This document shows, piece after piece, positions 26,597 to 35,362 of a DNA stretch of 64,000 bases. Each line of letters begins with the position of its first letter. The first letter of the stretch is position 1. The stretch comes from Caldalkalibacillus mannanilyticus JCM 10596. Lineage in GTDB: Bacteria > Bacillota > Bacilli > Caldalkalibacillales > JCM-10596. Location: NCBI RefSeq assembly GCF_000615945.1, contig NZ_BAMO01000029.1:1-64000 (forward strand), written 5' to 3'. Under the pieces are notes generated by a model, which was given only the letters and a program-made list of their open reading frames with translations, ran no database searches and was not told the origin of the DNA. A program made the translations under genes and the position numbers.

Positions 26597-28792
26597 CTAT
26601 GTCCTGCTTTTAAACACGAACCATGTCTGAGGAGCAATAAATAGAGAGGAATACGCTCCTGCCAGTAACCCAATAAGAAGGGTGAGTGAAAAATTCCGAA
26701 TTCCTTCCCCACCAAATACATATAAAGCTATAGCGGCAAAGAGGACTGTAACTAATGTATTGATGGACCGAGCAAGGGTATCACGAATACTTTGATTAAT
26801 AAGGTCTGCTAATTGAGCCTTATTTTTTATCTTCGTTATCCGCAGGTTTTCTCTAATTCGGTCAAAAATCACGATCGTGTCGTTAATCGAATACCCGACA
26901 ATCGTCAATATGGCAGCAATGAAGGTCAGATCGACCTCCATTCTGATGACGGCAACTGCAACCAGAGTGAATAATGGTGCATGCAGCAAAGCGATGATCC
27001 CAGCAACAGCAAAAAGAAATTCAAATCGGACAGCTATATAGATAAGAATTCCTCCAAACGCTAAGAGGACTGCCCAGATCGCTTGTCTGGCTAATTCTCG
27101 TGCAATATCTGGAGATACCGTCGTTTCACTCATACTAAATTCTGCACCATACTTCGCGCTAAACAATTGCTCTAACTCATGACGTTGCTCTTTTGAAATA
27201 TTTTCTTGAAATAAAATACGAACCACTTCATTGTTATTCCCCGCAAAACTAAACTCTCCAGCCGGCAAACCAACCTGTCGCAGTCCATCCTTGACCTCAT
27301 CAAGAACAAAGCCCTGCTTCGCATTGATCATCTCAAGTTGAGTCCCACCTGTAAAATCAACGCCTAATTGCAAGCCCGAAAAAGCGAGAAAGCAGATACC
27401 TAGGACAATGATGCTTGCCGAAATGCCAAAAAACTTGCGACGGTGTTGAACAAAGTTCAATCCCCTTGATTGATTTTTATCGTGATCAGGAGTGGACTTC
27501 GGAGCCTCTAGACTAATGATGTCCTGCTTCTTAACACCAAACCACTGAGGTTTCTGATCCACTACTTGGCTTCTAACGAGTAAGCCAAGCAATAGCCTAG
27601 TTCCAAATACAGCCGTCAGCATACTAAGTACGATACTTGTCATTAAAACAACAGCAAATCCTTGAATTGCACTGCTGCCAAAATAGAAAAGAACCATAGA
27701 GGCAATAATCGAGGTGATATTGGCATCCATAATCGTTCCCAGAGCTCGCCTTGAGCCAACTCTAAAGGCAGACACGATCGATTTACCAGCACGAATTTCT
27801 TCCTTAATCCGCTCATAGGTTAATATATTCGCATCGACAGCCATCCCAACACCTAGAACTAAAGCTGCTATCCCCGGTAGTGTCAGGGTGGCATGCATCC
27901 AATTAAAAACAAGCAGGATGAGATAGACATACGCCACAATCGTAACAGCCGCTACCGCTCCAGGAAGACGATAATAGATCAGCATAAAGAGGATAATTAA
28001 GGCTCCTCCTATGAATCCAGCTTTTATTGCCAGATCCATCGCTTGTTCACCTAGTTTTGCTCCCACACTATTGGCAGATAACTCTTCTAAGGTAACAGGA
28101 AGCGCCCCAGCATTTAAGAAATCAGCTAGCTCTTTTGCTTCACTGTAGGTATAGTTGCCTGTAATGGAGCCTTCTGAGTTCAAAATATTTTTAACAATCG
28201 GAGCCGAAATAAATTTAGGATTCGGTTTCTGGCTTTCCGCCTCGAAGGAGTCCCCTTCTTCCCAATCTAGCCAGATCACCATAGGCTGCGCTAATAATGT
28301 CGCTGTGACTTCACTCGCTTGCTTCGAGTCTTTAAATTTGAAAGCTACAAAAGGCTGGTTGACCTCATTTATATGAACCTTTGCTGAGCCTTCTACAATA
28401 TTCTCTCCACCCATCATAAGCTGATCATGTACATCTCTGAATGTAAGATGGGCTTCCGTAGCTAGCATACGTCTAGCCTGCTCTTGATCCGTCACTCCTG
28501 CAAGCTTGACCCGAATTCGGTCTTCTCCTTCTATCCGCAGCTCGGGTTCGTTCACTCCGATCGCATCGACCCTTTTTTGCAGAGCTGTTTGGGTTTGAAG
28601 TAATAAATCCTTGGTAACAGCCTGTCCTTCCTGCGAAGGAATCACCTGATACAGAATTTCAAAACCACCTTGTAGATCTAACCCTAGAGTAATATCCTCC
28701 ACAACATCAGAAGAAGTAAGCCCTACTACACCAAAAGTAAGCACAACTAGAAATAAAAAAAGAAAAATTCTACTAAACCTATTCATTCTCAC
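26597..28792 (-). CDS. secDF: fused protein translocase subunit SecDF
   Basis: 731 residues. The SecD half (about 1-400) begins with a membrane helix and LGLDLQGGFEILYQV, then the periplasmic P1 domain and five helices (DANILTYERIKEE). The SecF half (about 430-731) contains LGVDFTGGTQLEM and YSINDTIVIFDRIREN. The D-(G/N) helix-4 motifs of both halves are present. SecDF uses the proton gradient to pull exported proteins through SecYEG. The fused form is usual in Bacillus relatives. It seems to be a single-gene unit. Confidence 0.95.
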   Translation of the reverse strand: MRMNRFSRIFLFLFLVVLTFGVVGLTSSDVVEDITLGLDLQGGFEILYQVIPSQEGQAVTKDLLLQTQTALQKRVDAIGVNEPELRIEGEDRIRVKLAGVTDQEQARRMLATEAHLTFRDVHDQLMMGGENIVEGSAKVHINEVNQPFVAFKFKDSKQASEVTATLLAQPMVIWLDWEEGDSFEAESQKPNPKFISAPIVKNILNSEGSITGNYTYSEAKELADFLNAGALPVTLEELSANSVGAKLGEQAMDLAIKAGFIGGALIILFMLIYYRLPGAVAAVTIVAYVYLILLVFNWMHATLTLPGIAALVLGVGMAVDANILTYERIKEEIRAGKSIVSAFRVGSRRALGTIMDANITSIIASMVLFYFGSSAIQGFAVVLMTSIVLSMLTAVFGTRLLLGLLVRSQVVDQKPQWFGVKKQDIISLEAPKSTPDHDKNQSRGLNFVQHRRKFFGISASIIVLGICFLAFSGLQLGVDFTGGTQLEMINAKQGFVLDEVKDGLRQVGLPAGEFSFAGNNNEVVRILFQENISKEQRHELEQLFSAKYGAEFSMSETTVSPDIARELARQAIWAVLLAFGGILIYIAVRFEFLFAVAGIIALLHAPLFTLVAVAVIRMEVDLTFIAAILTIVGYSINDTIVIFDRIRENLRITKIKNKAQLADLINQSIRDTLARSINTLVTVLFAAIALYVFGGEGIRNFSLTLLIGLLAGAYSSLFIAPQTWFVFKSRT

Positions 28793-28831
28793 CTTTCCTT
28801 CCCTTCATGTTCTCTTAATCAAAAAATAAGA

Positions 28832-29248
28832 TTACACAAGGGAGAAAGGTCTAACCCAAGATCGCTCCATTCTCTTTCTCGGCGTTAAAAAAGTACTTGA
28901 AGCTAAGGATTCTTTGATTTCACTATAGGTTGCTAATCCTTCCTTATATTTTAATACCTCACGGTAATTAGAGATTTGAATATCAATTGTATGTAAACCA
29001 ACACTTCTAGTAAACGACAACAGAAAAGGATCAGAATATCGTAATGCCTCGTTTCCACTCATCCGCAGTCGTGGAGAAAAGGTGAATCTGGTTTCCTGTT
29101 CTGAAAGAAGCCAAATGGTTTGCTGCTGTGAAATAAATTGACTCGTTCCTTCTGTCGAAGCATGATCTATACTCCCAGATAGAGGAACAGCTAAGCTCAT
29201 CAATGTCAAAAGAACAAAGATTAAACAAGATGATATTCTTTTTTTCAT
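28832..29248 (-). CDS. small exported protein of unknown function
   Basis: 138 residues. It begins with a clear Sec signal peptide (KKRISSCLIFVLLTLMSLAV, probable cleavage near residue 30). The mature part of about 110 residues is Ser/Thr- and Arg-rich with no cysteines and no recognised domain. The C-terminus is basic (TPRKRMERSWVRP). The ribosome site AAAGGAAAG precedes ATG 29248. It lies 40 bp upstream of secDF on the same strand and could be co-transcribed, but no functional link is visible. Confidence 0.65.
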   Translation of the reverse strand: MKKRISSCLIFVLLTLMSLAVPLSGSIDHASTEGTSQFISQQQTIWLLSEQETRFTFSPRLRMSGNEALRYSDPFLLSFTRSVGLHTIDIQISNYREVLKYKEGLATYSEIKESLASSTFLTPRKRMERSWVRPFSLV

Positions 29249-29390
29249 GTTATTCTTTCCTTTACTGCTTTGCTATCAGGAATCAATATAGTATACATAA
29301 ATTTTCTCCTTTAATAGCTATTTCAAAACATTATACTACGCTTCATTATAGCAAGAATCTATTTTTCGTTCCAACTTGTAAACCGTGCCA

Positions 29391-30344
29391 CTAGTTGCGT
29401 TCCTCTCTCTTCCTCTGCCATACCAACACTTGTGTGACCACAGCCAAAACAGGCAGTTCTATTAACGGTCCTATAATTAAGGTGAGAGCAATTAAGGGTT
29501 GATCTGGAAAGGCTGTCATAGCAAGAGCTAAAGCAATGGGTGAATTTCTCGCTAATGTCGTTAAGCTTAAACTTGCTCTGTCTGCGTATGAAAATTTCAA
29601 GCTCCTTCCCACCAGCTGCCCGAAGAAAAAATTAAGGACAAAAAACAAAAGTACAGGCAGTATGAGCGACCACAACAACTCGATGTTCTCGACTAGCAGT
29701 TGACCATGTGAGGCAAACATAGCCATAATCGCAAAGGCTAGGAAAACGATAGGTAAGACACTAAGCTTTGAGAGGATTTTAGATTGAAGCTGTTCCTTAT
29801 TTTTTAGTAGAAGCTGGGTCAAACCTGCTAACAGCAAAGGAAGGAGAAGGACAATCACTACCCCTTCTATGAAATAAGCTCCTTCAATTCCCCCTCTTGT
29901 CCCTGTGAAGAGCAAAAGAAAGATCGGGAGCAATAAGATTTGCAAAATAAGGTTCAGCGGTAAAATAGCTGTAGATAAGGCTAGATTCCCTCTAGCCACT
30001 CCTGTAAAAATTAAGTACCAGTCTGTACAAGGAGTCACCATTAACATGATAAATCCAATAGCTAAAGCTGGGTGATCTAAGAATAATCCCACTAAGACCC
30101 AAGCTAAGAAGGGAACCCAGACAAAATTAATGAGGAGAGCAGTGATGGAAAACTTAAGATTTAGAAATGAGCTTCTAATCTCACGAAATCGAATGTGTAA
30201 GAAGGTAAGATAGAGCATAATCACTAGTAATGGAATCAAGATGCTGTCTGCATGGGCTTGAATCAAATCAACCTTTCCCAATAATAAGCCAGTCACCACG
30301 GCTAGAAAAATAATGAACGTATAGAATTTCTCAATCATTCCCAT
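29391..30344 (-). CDS. bile acid:sodium symporter-superfamily carrier, ACR3/arsenite-efflux-like
   Basis: 317 residues with about ten membrane helices. The fourth-helix motif reads MLMVTPCTDWYLIFTGVARG, close to the conserved Cys-containing motif of ACR3-type arsenite exporters. A crossover segment (TTLARNSPIALALAMTAFP) matches the BASS fold. No ArsR, ArsC or ArsD gene is adjacent, so arsenite as substrate is uncertain; other anions or organic acids are possible. Confidence 0.78.
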   Translation of the reverse strand: MGMIEKFYTFIIFLAVVTGLLLGKVDLIQAHADSILIPLLVIMLYLTFLHIRFREIRSSFLNLKFSITALLINFVWVPFLAWVLVGLFLDHPALAIGFIMLMVTPCTDWYLIFTGVARGNLALSTAILPLNLILQILLLPIFLLLFTGTRGGIEGAYFIEGVVIVLLLPLLLAGLTQLLLKNKEQLQSKILSKLSVLPIVFLAFAIMAMFASHGQLLVENIELLWSLILPVLLFFVLNFFFGQLVGRSLKFSYADRASLSLTTLARNSPIALALAMTAFPDQPLIALTLIIGPLIELPVLAVVTQVLVWQRKREERN

Positions 30345-30539
30345 TCACTCACATCCCCAAGCATACTCTATTTTGTGATTTTAACATAGGAATGAAGGAA
30401 CAGATACATCGAGCAACAGAAATGGATCCTTGGATGTGTTGGCATGTCATCCTCGTAATGCCCTCTAAATTTACAGTTAAACGACAGGAAATGTTACATA
30501 TTATATGCTATACTTATTATTAAGTAACTATATTGAGGT

Positions 30540-31109
30540 GTGAAAATGGAATTTGTAGAACCTATTAAAGAGATCAAGACGATCAAGCAAATACAAAAAA
30601 TTCTTCAAGAAAGATCAACTAGGGACTATTTATTTTTTGTTTTAGGTATCAATACGGGCATTCTGGTAAGTCATTTATTAAAAATGAAGGTCAAGGATGT
30701 TTATGATGGCATACATATTCGTGAGTATTTCGTTTTACAAGAAGACAAAAAAAGTGCAGAAAAATATTTTTACCTGAATGAAAAGGTGAGAAAAGCGCTA
30801 GAGGATTATTTTCATGAATCTGGGTTAAAAGAAGAAGAGTATCTTTTTAAATCACAGAAAAATAATCTCCCCATTACTCGTCAGCAAGCATATCGAATTA
30901 TCAATAAGGTAGCCCGGGAGGCAGGGGTTAGCTCACCCATTGGCACTCATACATTGAGGAAAACATTTGGCTACCATGCTTATCGAAAAGGGGTGGCAAT
31001 TTCATTATTACAATCCATCTTTCATCATGCGACACGCGCTGAAACATTACGATACATTGGAATTCAAAAAGAGGAAGTGTTTAAAGTGCAAATTGATGTG
31101 AATTTATAG
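30540..31109 (+). CDS. tyrosine recombinase catalytic-domain protein lacking Arg I
   Basis: 189 residues: only the C-terminal catalytic domain of a tyrosine recombinase, without a core-binding domain. The distal motifs are present (HTLRKTFGYH, HHATRAETLRYIG with the nucleophile Tyr). At the first catalytic position the usual TGLRISELL reads TGILVSHLL, so Arg I is replaced by a non-basic residue. Strand cleavage should be severely impaired. ATG 30546 or 30540 follows GAGGTG. It lies directly upstream of the antiporter operon but shows no att-like repeats. Stand-alone proteins of this size occur in Bacillales without a known role. Confidence 0.82.
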   Translation: MKMEFVEPIKEIKTIKQIQKILQERSTRDYLFFVLGINTGILVSHLLKMKVKDVYDGIHIREYFVLQEDKKSAEKYFYLNEKVRKALEDYFHESGLKEEEYLFKSQKNNLPITRQQAYRIINKVAREAGVSSPIGTHTLRKTFGYHAYRKGVAISLLQSIFHHATRAETLRYIGIQKEEVFKVQIDVNL

Positions 31110-31149
31110 AGGAAATGGGATCACCGTCGAGGAAGGGAGAAGATAAAAG

Positions 31150-32655
31150 ATGCTAGAACAAATGACGATCGACTATTATATTTTACTTTCATCTCTATTA
31201 TTAATCATTGGAGTATTAACCACTAAATTCTCAACTCGCTTGGGAGTTCCTGCCCTTGTACTATTCTTACTCGTAGGAATGCTGATGGGAAGTGACGGTT
31301 TAGGCTTCATCTACTTTGACAACCCGCAGCTTGCTCAATTAATTGGTATTTTTGCCTTGGTCATCATTCTATTTGAAGGGGGGTTGCAAACCAAATGGTC
31401 CTCTGTTAGGTCAGTAGCCAAGCCTTCCCTCTCTTTGGCTACATTAGGGGTTTTGCTTACTACCATTGTTGTTGCTCTCGCTGCCAAGCTTATTCTTAAT
31501 GTGACTTGGCTAGAAGGATTTCTCTTTGGTGCCATTGTTGGTTCTACAGACGCAGCAGCGATCTTCGCTGTTCTTAAAGGACAGAATATTCGTGAAAGGC
31601 TTAGTTCAACTCTAGAAGCCGAATCTGGGACCAATGATCCGATGGCTGTTTTTTTAACCTTGTCATTAATTGAGCTGATGACAATTGAAAATCCACTTTA
31701 TTATCTGCTTATAGGCACATTTTTTTGGCAAATGGGAGTTGGTTTAGTCATGGGATACCTACTTGGACGTTTTGCCAGCTACTCCATAAACCAAATCAAC
31801 TTAGACTCTAGTGGACTCTATCCTATTTTTGCCCTCGCCTTTGCTTTACTCACCTATAGTATTACTGATCTAATCGGAGCGAGTGGGTTATTAGCGGTTT
31901 ATATAGCCGCCCTTGTCATAGGAAATAGGGATTTGACCTATCGTCATTCGATCTTTAGATTTAATGAAGGATTTGCTTGGATGATGCAGATTCTTATGTT
32001 CATTATTCTGGGACTCCTGGTTTTCCCTAAACAATTTCTATCGTTAGAGATTATCGTTAAAGGGGTCTTGCTTTCGATTATTTTAATCTTTATTGCTCGA
32101 CCGATTGCTGTTTTTCTCTCCACGCTGAGAATGGGCTTTGACATGAAGGAGAAGGTCTTCTTATCTTGGGCTGGATTAAAGGGGGCTGTCCCCATCGTTC
32201 TCGCTACCTTCCCTATGACTATGGGGCTGGAGAATAGCCAGTTGTTCTTTAACGTTGTCTTTTTCGTTGTCTTAATCTCTGCCTTAATCCAGGGCTCGAC
32301 CATATCATTTTTAGCCCAAAAATTAGGGCTAAATGGTCCCAATAAAGTAGAGCCTCCGCACTCATTAGAGCTTGTTTCCATAGGAAAAGCAAACGCAGAA
32401 ATTATTGAATTTGAAGTAAGTGAGGAAGCTTTCATTGTTAATAAGACTCTCATAGAGATTAACTTCCCTCAAGACGTCCTTATTAATGCCATCATTCGGT
32501 CTGGGGATTTAGTCACTCCACATGGAAATACAGAAATTAAAGCCAGGGATATTCTTTATATCCTTGTGGCAAAAGAAAAAAAACATGAATTAAAAATGTT
32601 ACTAAATAAAAAGATCGAACCTATTCATGTAGAAATAAAAGAGAGCACCCTCTAA
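31150..32655 (+). CDS. CPA1-family monovalent cation/proton antiporter with C-terminal TrkA_C domain (NhaP2/CvrA-like)
   Basis: 501 residues. Twelve or so membrane segments of a Na+(K+)/H+ exchanger: LGVPALVLFLLVGMLMGSDG, the ion-site region VGSTDAAAIFAVL and SGTNDPMAVFLTLS (Asp pair typical of CPA1 proteins), GLKGAVPIVLATFP. A cytosolic RCK/TrkA_C-like domain fills the last 110 residues (EIIEFEVSEEAFIV), probably binding a nucleotide or ion. It opens a tightly spaced plus-strand run with two DUF1538 genes, two PII genes and a CBS gene. A shared role in cation or pH homeostasis is therefore inferred. Confidence 0.88.
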   Translation: MLEQMTIDYYILLSSLLLIIGVLTTKFSTRLGVPALVLFLLVGMLMGSDGLGFIYFDNPQLAQLIGIFALVIILFEGGLQTKWSSVRSVAKPSLSLATLGVLLTTIVVALAAKLILNVTWLEGFLFGAIVGSTDAAAIFAVLKGQNIRERLSSTLEAESGTNDPMAVFLTLSLIELMTIENPLYYLLIGTFFWQMGVGLVMGYLLGRFASYSINQINLDSSGLYPIFALAFALLTYSITDLIGASGLLAVYIAALVIGNRDLTYRHSIFRFNEGFAWMMQILMFIILGLLVFPKQFLSLEIIVKGVLLSIILIFIARPIAVFLSTLRMGFDMKEKVFLSWAGLKGAVPIVLATFPMTMGLENSQLFFNVVFFVVLISALIQGSTISFLAQKLGLNGPNKVEPPHSLELVSIGKANAEIIEFEVSEEAFIVNKTLIEINFPQDVLINAIIRSGDLVTPHGNTEIKARDILYILVAKEKKHELKMLLNKKIEPIHVEIKESTL

Positions 32656-32683
32656 CAAAAAAAATTCAGGTGAGGAGGAAGCA

Positions 32684-33376
32684 ATGCAAAATATTAAAGA
32701 CACCGTCAAGGAAGTTGTCTATGCGATTATGCCATTGTCACTTATTGTCATTGTCTTACAATTTACAATGATCGGTATGCCACAGGAGATGTTTGTACAA
32801 TTTATGATTGGAGTCCTCATGGTTTCAGTCGGTCTCATTCTTTTTCTTTTAGGGGTACATATTGGATTGTTACCTGTAGGAGAAATGATTGGATCAGCTC
32901 TCCCACGAATGGGAAAAGCTTGGCTTGTTGTCTTCTTTGGATTTCTACTTGGGTTTGTCGCCACTATCGCAGAACCAGATGTGCGTGTCCTAGCCATCCA
33001 GGTTGATTTAGTATCAGATGGGATTGTATCTAGAACCATTTTGATTTATACAGTTGCTGTAGGTGTCGCCATTTTTGTAGGCTTGGCTATGCTTAGAATA
33101 TTATTAAATATTTCTTTGACCTACCTGCTTATCGGTGGATATGGTTGTGTCTTTTTATTAGCTGCCTTTACCCCTGCTCACTTTATTCCTATCTCATTTG
33201 ATGCTGGGGGAGTCACTACTGGTCCTATGACGGTGCCCTTTATTCTAGCATTAGGTGTCGGTGTAGCATCAGTATTAAGAGGAAAATCAGCTTCAACGGA
33301 TGGATTTGGATTGGTAGCGCTAGCATCCATCGGACCTATCTTAGCCGTCTTATTGTTAGGAGTGATTTATGGATGA
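32684..33376 (+). CDS. DUF1538 membrane protein, first of a pair
   Basis: 230 residues, about six or seven membrane helices. Conserved features are HIGLLPVGEMIG, LGFVATIAEPDVRVLA and DAGGVTTGPMTVPF, the DUF1538 pattern. Paired DUF1538 proteins have been reported, as UmpA/UmpB of Halomonas, to act together as a two-component Na+(K+)/H+ antiporter (from memory). ATG 32684 has the ribosome site GAGGAGG. Its stop overlaps the start of the second DUF1538 gene. Confidence 0.85.
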   Translation: MQNIKDTVKEVVYAIMPLSLIVIVLQFTMIGMPQEMFVQFMIGVLMVSVGLILFLLGVHIGLLPVGEMIGSALPRMGKAWLVVFFGFLLGFVATIAEPDVRVLAIQVDLVSDGIVSRTILIYTVAVGVAIFVGLAMLRILLNISLTYLLIGGYGCVFLLAAFTPAHFIPISFDAGGVTTGPMTVPFILALGVGVASVLRGKSASTDGFGLVALASIGPILAVLLLGVIYG

Positions 33377-34122
33377 ATATACAGATTTTCGAAGGGTTCG
33401 GACATGTACTCTATGAAGTTGCATTCGCCCTCATCCCTCTCTTGATTTTCTTTTTGTTTTTTCAGTTTTTCGTTTTAAAATTACCATTTAAAAAGCTCAT
33501 GGATATTTTCAAAGGAATCTTTCTTACTTTTTGGGGGCTTGCTTTTTTTCTCCAAGGAGTGCATATCGGTTTTTTACCTGCAGGAGAAATGATGGGAATC
33601 ATCCTAGGACAAAAAGAGCATTTGTGGGTGCTTGTTCCCATTGGCTTTGTATTAGGGTTTGTGGCTACATTTGCCGAACCCGCTGTGCGTATTCTGAATC
33701 ATGAGGTTGAAAAAGTATCGGGAGGTTACATTCCACAAAAGCTAATGCTCTACACATTATCTATAGGTGTGGCTACTTCTATTGCTCTAGCCATGCTACG
33801 TATGATTCTAGGAATTCCTCTATGGTATTTCATTATCCCTGGATACCTTATAGCCCTTGTTCTTATTAGATTTTCTACTCGAACTTTCACTGCCATCGCT
33901 TTTGATTCAGGTGGAGTTGCCACAGGTCCCATGACTGTAACATTTATTGTAGCCATGGCGGTCGGTATTGCTTCTGTATTGGAGGGACGCGATCCCTTAC
34001 TAGATGGTTTTGGCATGATCGCCTTAGTAGCTCTATCTCCTATCTTATCTGTGTTGATACTGGGAATCCTTTATGATCGAAAGGAGAAGGAAAATGAACG
34101 AACATTTGAATCTGAATCATAA
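33373..34122 (+). CDS. DUF1538 membrane protein, second of a pair
   Basis: 249 residues, homologous to its neighbour along its length: HIGFLPAGEMMG, LGFVATFAEPAVRIL, DSGGVATGPMTVTF. The acidic AEP and the DxGGVxTGPMTV motifs are kept in both, so both members look functional. The duplicated pair probably forms an inverted-topology heterodimer, which is inference. Its 3' end overlaps the first PII gene by about 29 bp, linking expression of membrane and signalling parts. Confidence 0.85.
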   Translation: MNIQIFEGFGHVLYEVAFALIPLLIFFLFFQFFVLKLPFKKLMDIFKGIFLTFWGLAFFLQGVHIGFLPAGEMMGIILGQKEHLWVLVPIGFVLGFVATFAEPAVRILNHEVEKVSGGYIPQKLMLYTLSIGVATSIALAMLRMILGIPLWYFIIPGYLIALVLIRFSTRTFTAIAFDSGGVATGPMTVTFIVAMAVGIASVLEGRDPLLDGFGMIALVALSPILSVLILGILYDRKEKENERTFESES

Positions 34123-34435
34123 GTTGCTAGTCACTATTGTAAAAAAAGGAGTCGCCTCCAAAATAGTAACTGCCTCAAAAGCAGCCGGAGCTGAAGGCGG
34201 GACTATTATTTACGGAAAAGGAACAGGGATTCACGAAATGAAAACATTCTTTGGAATAACAGTAGAGCATGATAAAGAAATGATTATAACTTTAATGCCC
34301 ACTGAAAAGATGGAGCAGATTATTCAAGCTATTGAAAAGGCGGGGAAGCTAAGTACACCTGGGAATGGAATTGGATTCGTCATCGATGTACAACGCATTG
34401 CAGGAATTGCTCACTTACTGAAAGCACAAAGCTGA
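34094..34435 (+). CDS. PII-family signalling protein, first of a tandem pair
   Basis: About 113 residues from ATG 34094 (ribosome site AAGGAGAAGG). PII fold: KLLVTIVKKGVASKIVTAS, AGAEGGTIIYGKGTG, GNGIGFVIDVQR. The T-loop region is short and lacks the uridylylated Tyr and RGxxKG pattern of GlnB/GlnK, so it is unlikely to be a general nitrogen sensor. PII relatives encoded next to transporters usually gate them in response to nucleotides. Here the partner is probably one of the DUF1538 proteins or the CPA1 antiporter. Confidence 0.87.
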   Translation: MNEHLNLNHKLLVTIVKKGVASKIVTASKAAGAEGGTIIYGKGTGIHEMKTFFGITVEHDKEMIITLMPTEKMEQIIQAIEKAGKLSTPGNGIGFVIDVQRIAGIAHLLKAQS

Positions 34436-34449
34436 TTTTCAAGGAGGAT

Positions 34450-34815
34450 ATGATGGAAAATAAAGTTTATTATGATTTGATCGTGACGATTGTCAATAAA
34501 GGATATTCAGAAAAAGTAGTTGAGGCATCAAAAAAAGCAGGAGCTGAAGGTGGGACTATTATTTACGGCAGAGGAACGGGAATCCATGAACAAGCCAAGC
34601 TTTTTAACATTGCCATCGAACCTGAAAAGGAACTAATTTTAACCTTAATTGATCGAGAAAAGACGGAAAAGGTATTACAGTCAATTATGCTAGATGCTGA
34701 ATTAAACAAGCCAGGTAAAGGAATTGCCTTTGTTTTGGAGGTGGAAAGAACGATAGGAATTAACCATATACTGAATCGTATGGTAAACGAAAAAGAAGGT
34801 GAAAAAAATGCCTAG
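34450..34815 (+). CDS. PII-family signalling protein, second of a tandem pair
   Basis: 121 residues; a diverged duplicate of the preceding PII protein with the same blocks (AGAEGGTIIYGRGTGIHE, GKGIAFVLEVER). AAGGAGG precedes two adjacent ATG codons (34450, 34453); either may be used. The C-terminus has an extra charged tail (NEKEGEKNA). Two PII paralogues for two DUF1538 paralogues suggests one-to-one partnering or a heterotrimer, which is inference. Confidence 0.87.
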   Translation: MMENKVYYDLIVTIVNKGYSEKVVEASKKAGAEGGTIIYGRGTGIHEQAKLFNIAIEPEKELILTLIDREKTEKVLQSIMLDAELNKPGKGIAFVLEVERTIGINHILNRMVNEKEGEKNA

Positions 34816-35242
34816 GGTGGGTGATTTCTACCAGAATATAACCAATAACCCGAGTACCGTGCTTGCAGATGATTCCATTCGTCTTGTACGCCAAAAAATG
34901 TCTGGTGTAGATCCAATATATCGTTCTATTTATGTGATTGATCAGGATACAACATTAATCGGGATTATTACACTTAAAGAGTTGCTCAAAGTATTGGCAG
35001 TTCGAAGTGGAGTAAATAGTGGAAAAGCGGTATCCAAGGGAAAGCTCCTAGACTATGTATCACTCAATTCCACAGCTAAGGATATCATGATACCTCCTAT
35101 CTCCGTGCGAAAAAGCGATTCCTTAGAAAAAGCCCTTGAGTTATTCATTGTTCATGGTCTTGAAGAACTTCCTGTTGTAGATGAAAAGAATATCCTGATC
35201 GGGGATTTAGACGCCTACGAATTAGTAAGAGAAATGAACTAA
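34808..35242 (+). CDS. two-CBS-domain protein
   Basis: About 144 residues from ATG 34808 (an in-frame GTG at 34799 lies inside the ribosome site GAAGGTG). Two CBS motifs form one Bateman module: NPSTVLADDSIRLV ... YVIDQDTTLIGIITLKELL and AKDIMIPPISVRKSDSLEKAL ... PVVDEKNILIGDLDAYE. Such modules bind adenine nucleotides and gate transporters or enzymes. As the last gene of the antiporter/PII operon it adds a second potential nucleotide sensor. Confidence 0.88.
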   Translation: MPRVGDFYQNITNNPSTVLADDSIRLVRQKMSGVDPIYRSIYVIDQDTTLIGIITLKELLKVLAVRSGVNSGKAVSKGKLLDYVSLNSTAKDIMIPPISVRKSDSLEKALELFIVHGLEELPVVDEKNILIGDLDAYELVREMN

Positions 35243-35264
35243 AAAACAAAGAACATTCTTATAT

Positions 35265-35280
35265 TGTGATTTCCTTCACA
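35265..35280. promoter_or_regulatory. FNR/CRP-type binding site of the narK promoter
   Basis: TGTGA-N6-TCACA is a perfect dyad. A -10-like TAAAAT lies at 35302-35307, placing the site centre about 41.5 bp before the expected transcription start, the class II activator position. This fits oxygen-responsive control by an FNR protein. Confidence 0.7.
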
Positions 35281-35362
35281 TCATTCCACCTAAAGTGTTG
35301 ATAAAATGAGTTAGCTTAGCACATATTATTAACATTCGTCACAGTACAGGAGGAATCATAAC

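Noticed and set aside
31944-32453. 169-residue minus-strand frame inside the CPA1 antiporter gene
   Set aside because: Antisense shadow; low-complexity K/T/I-rich translation typical of reversed membrane-protein codons.
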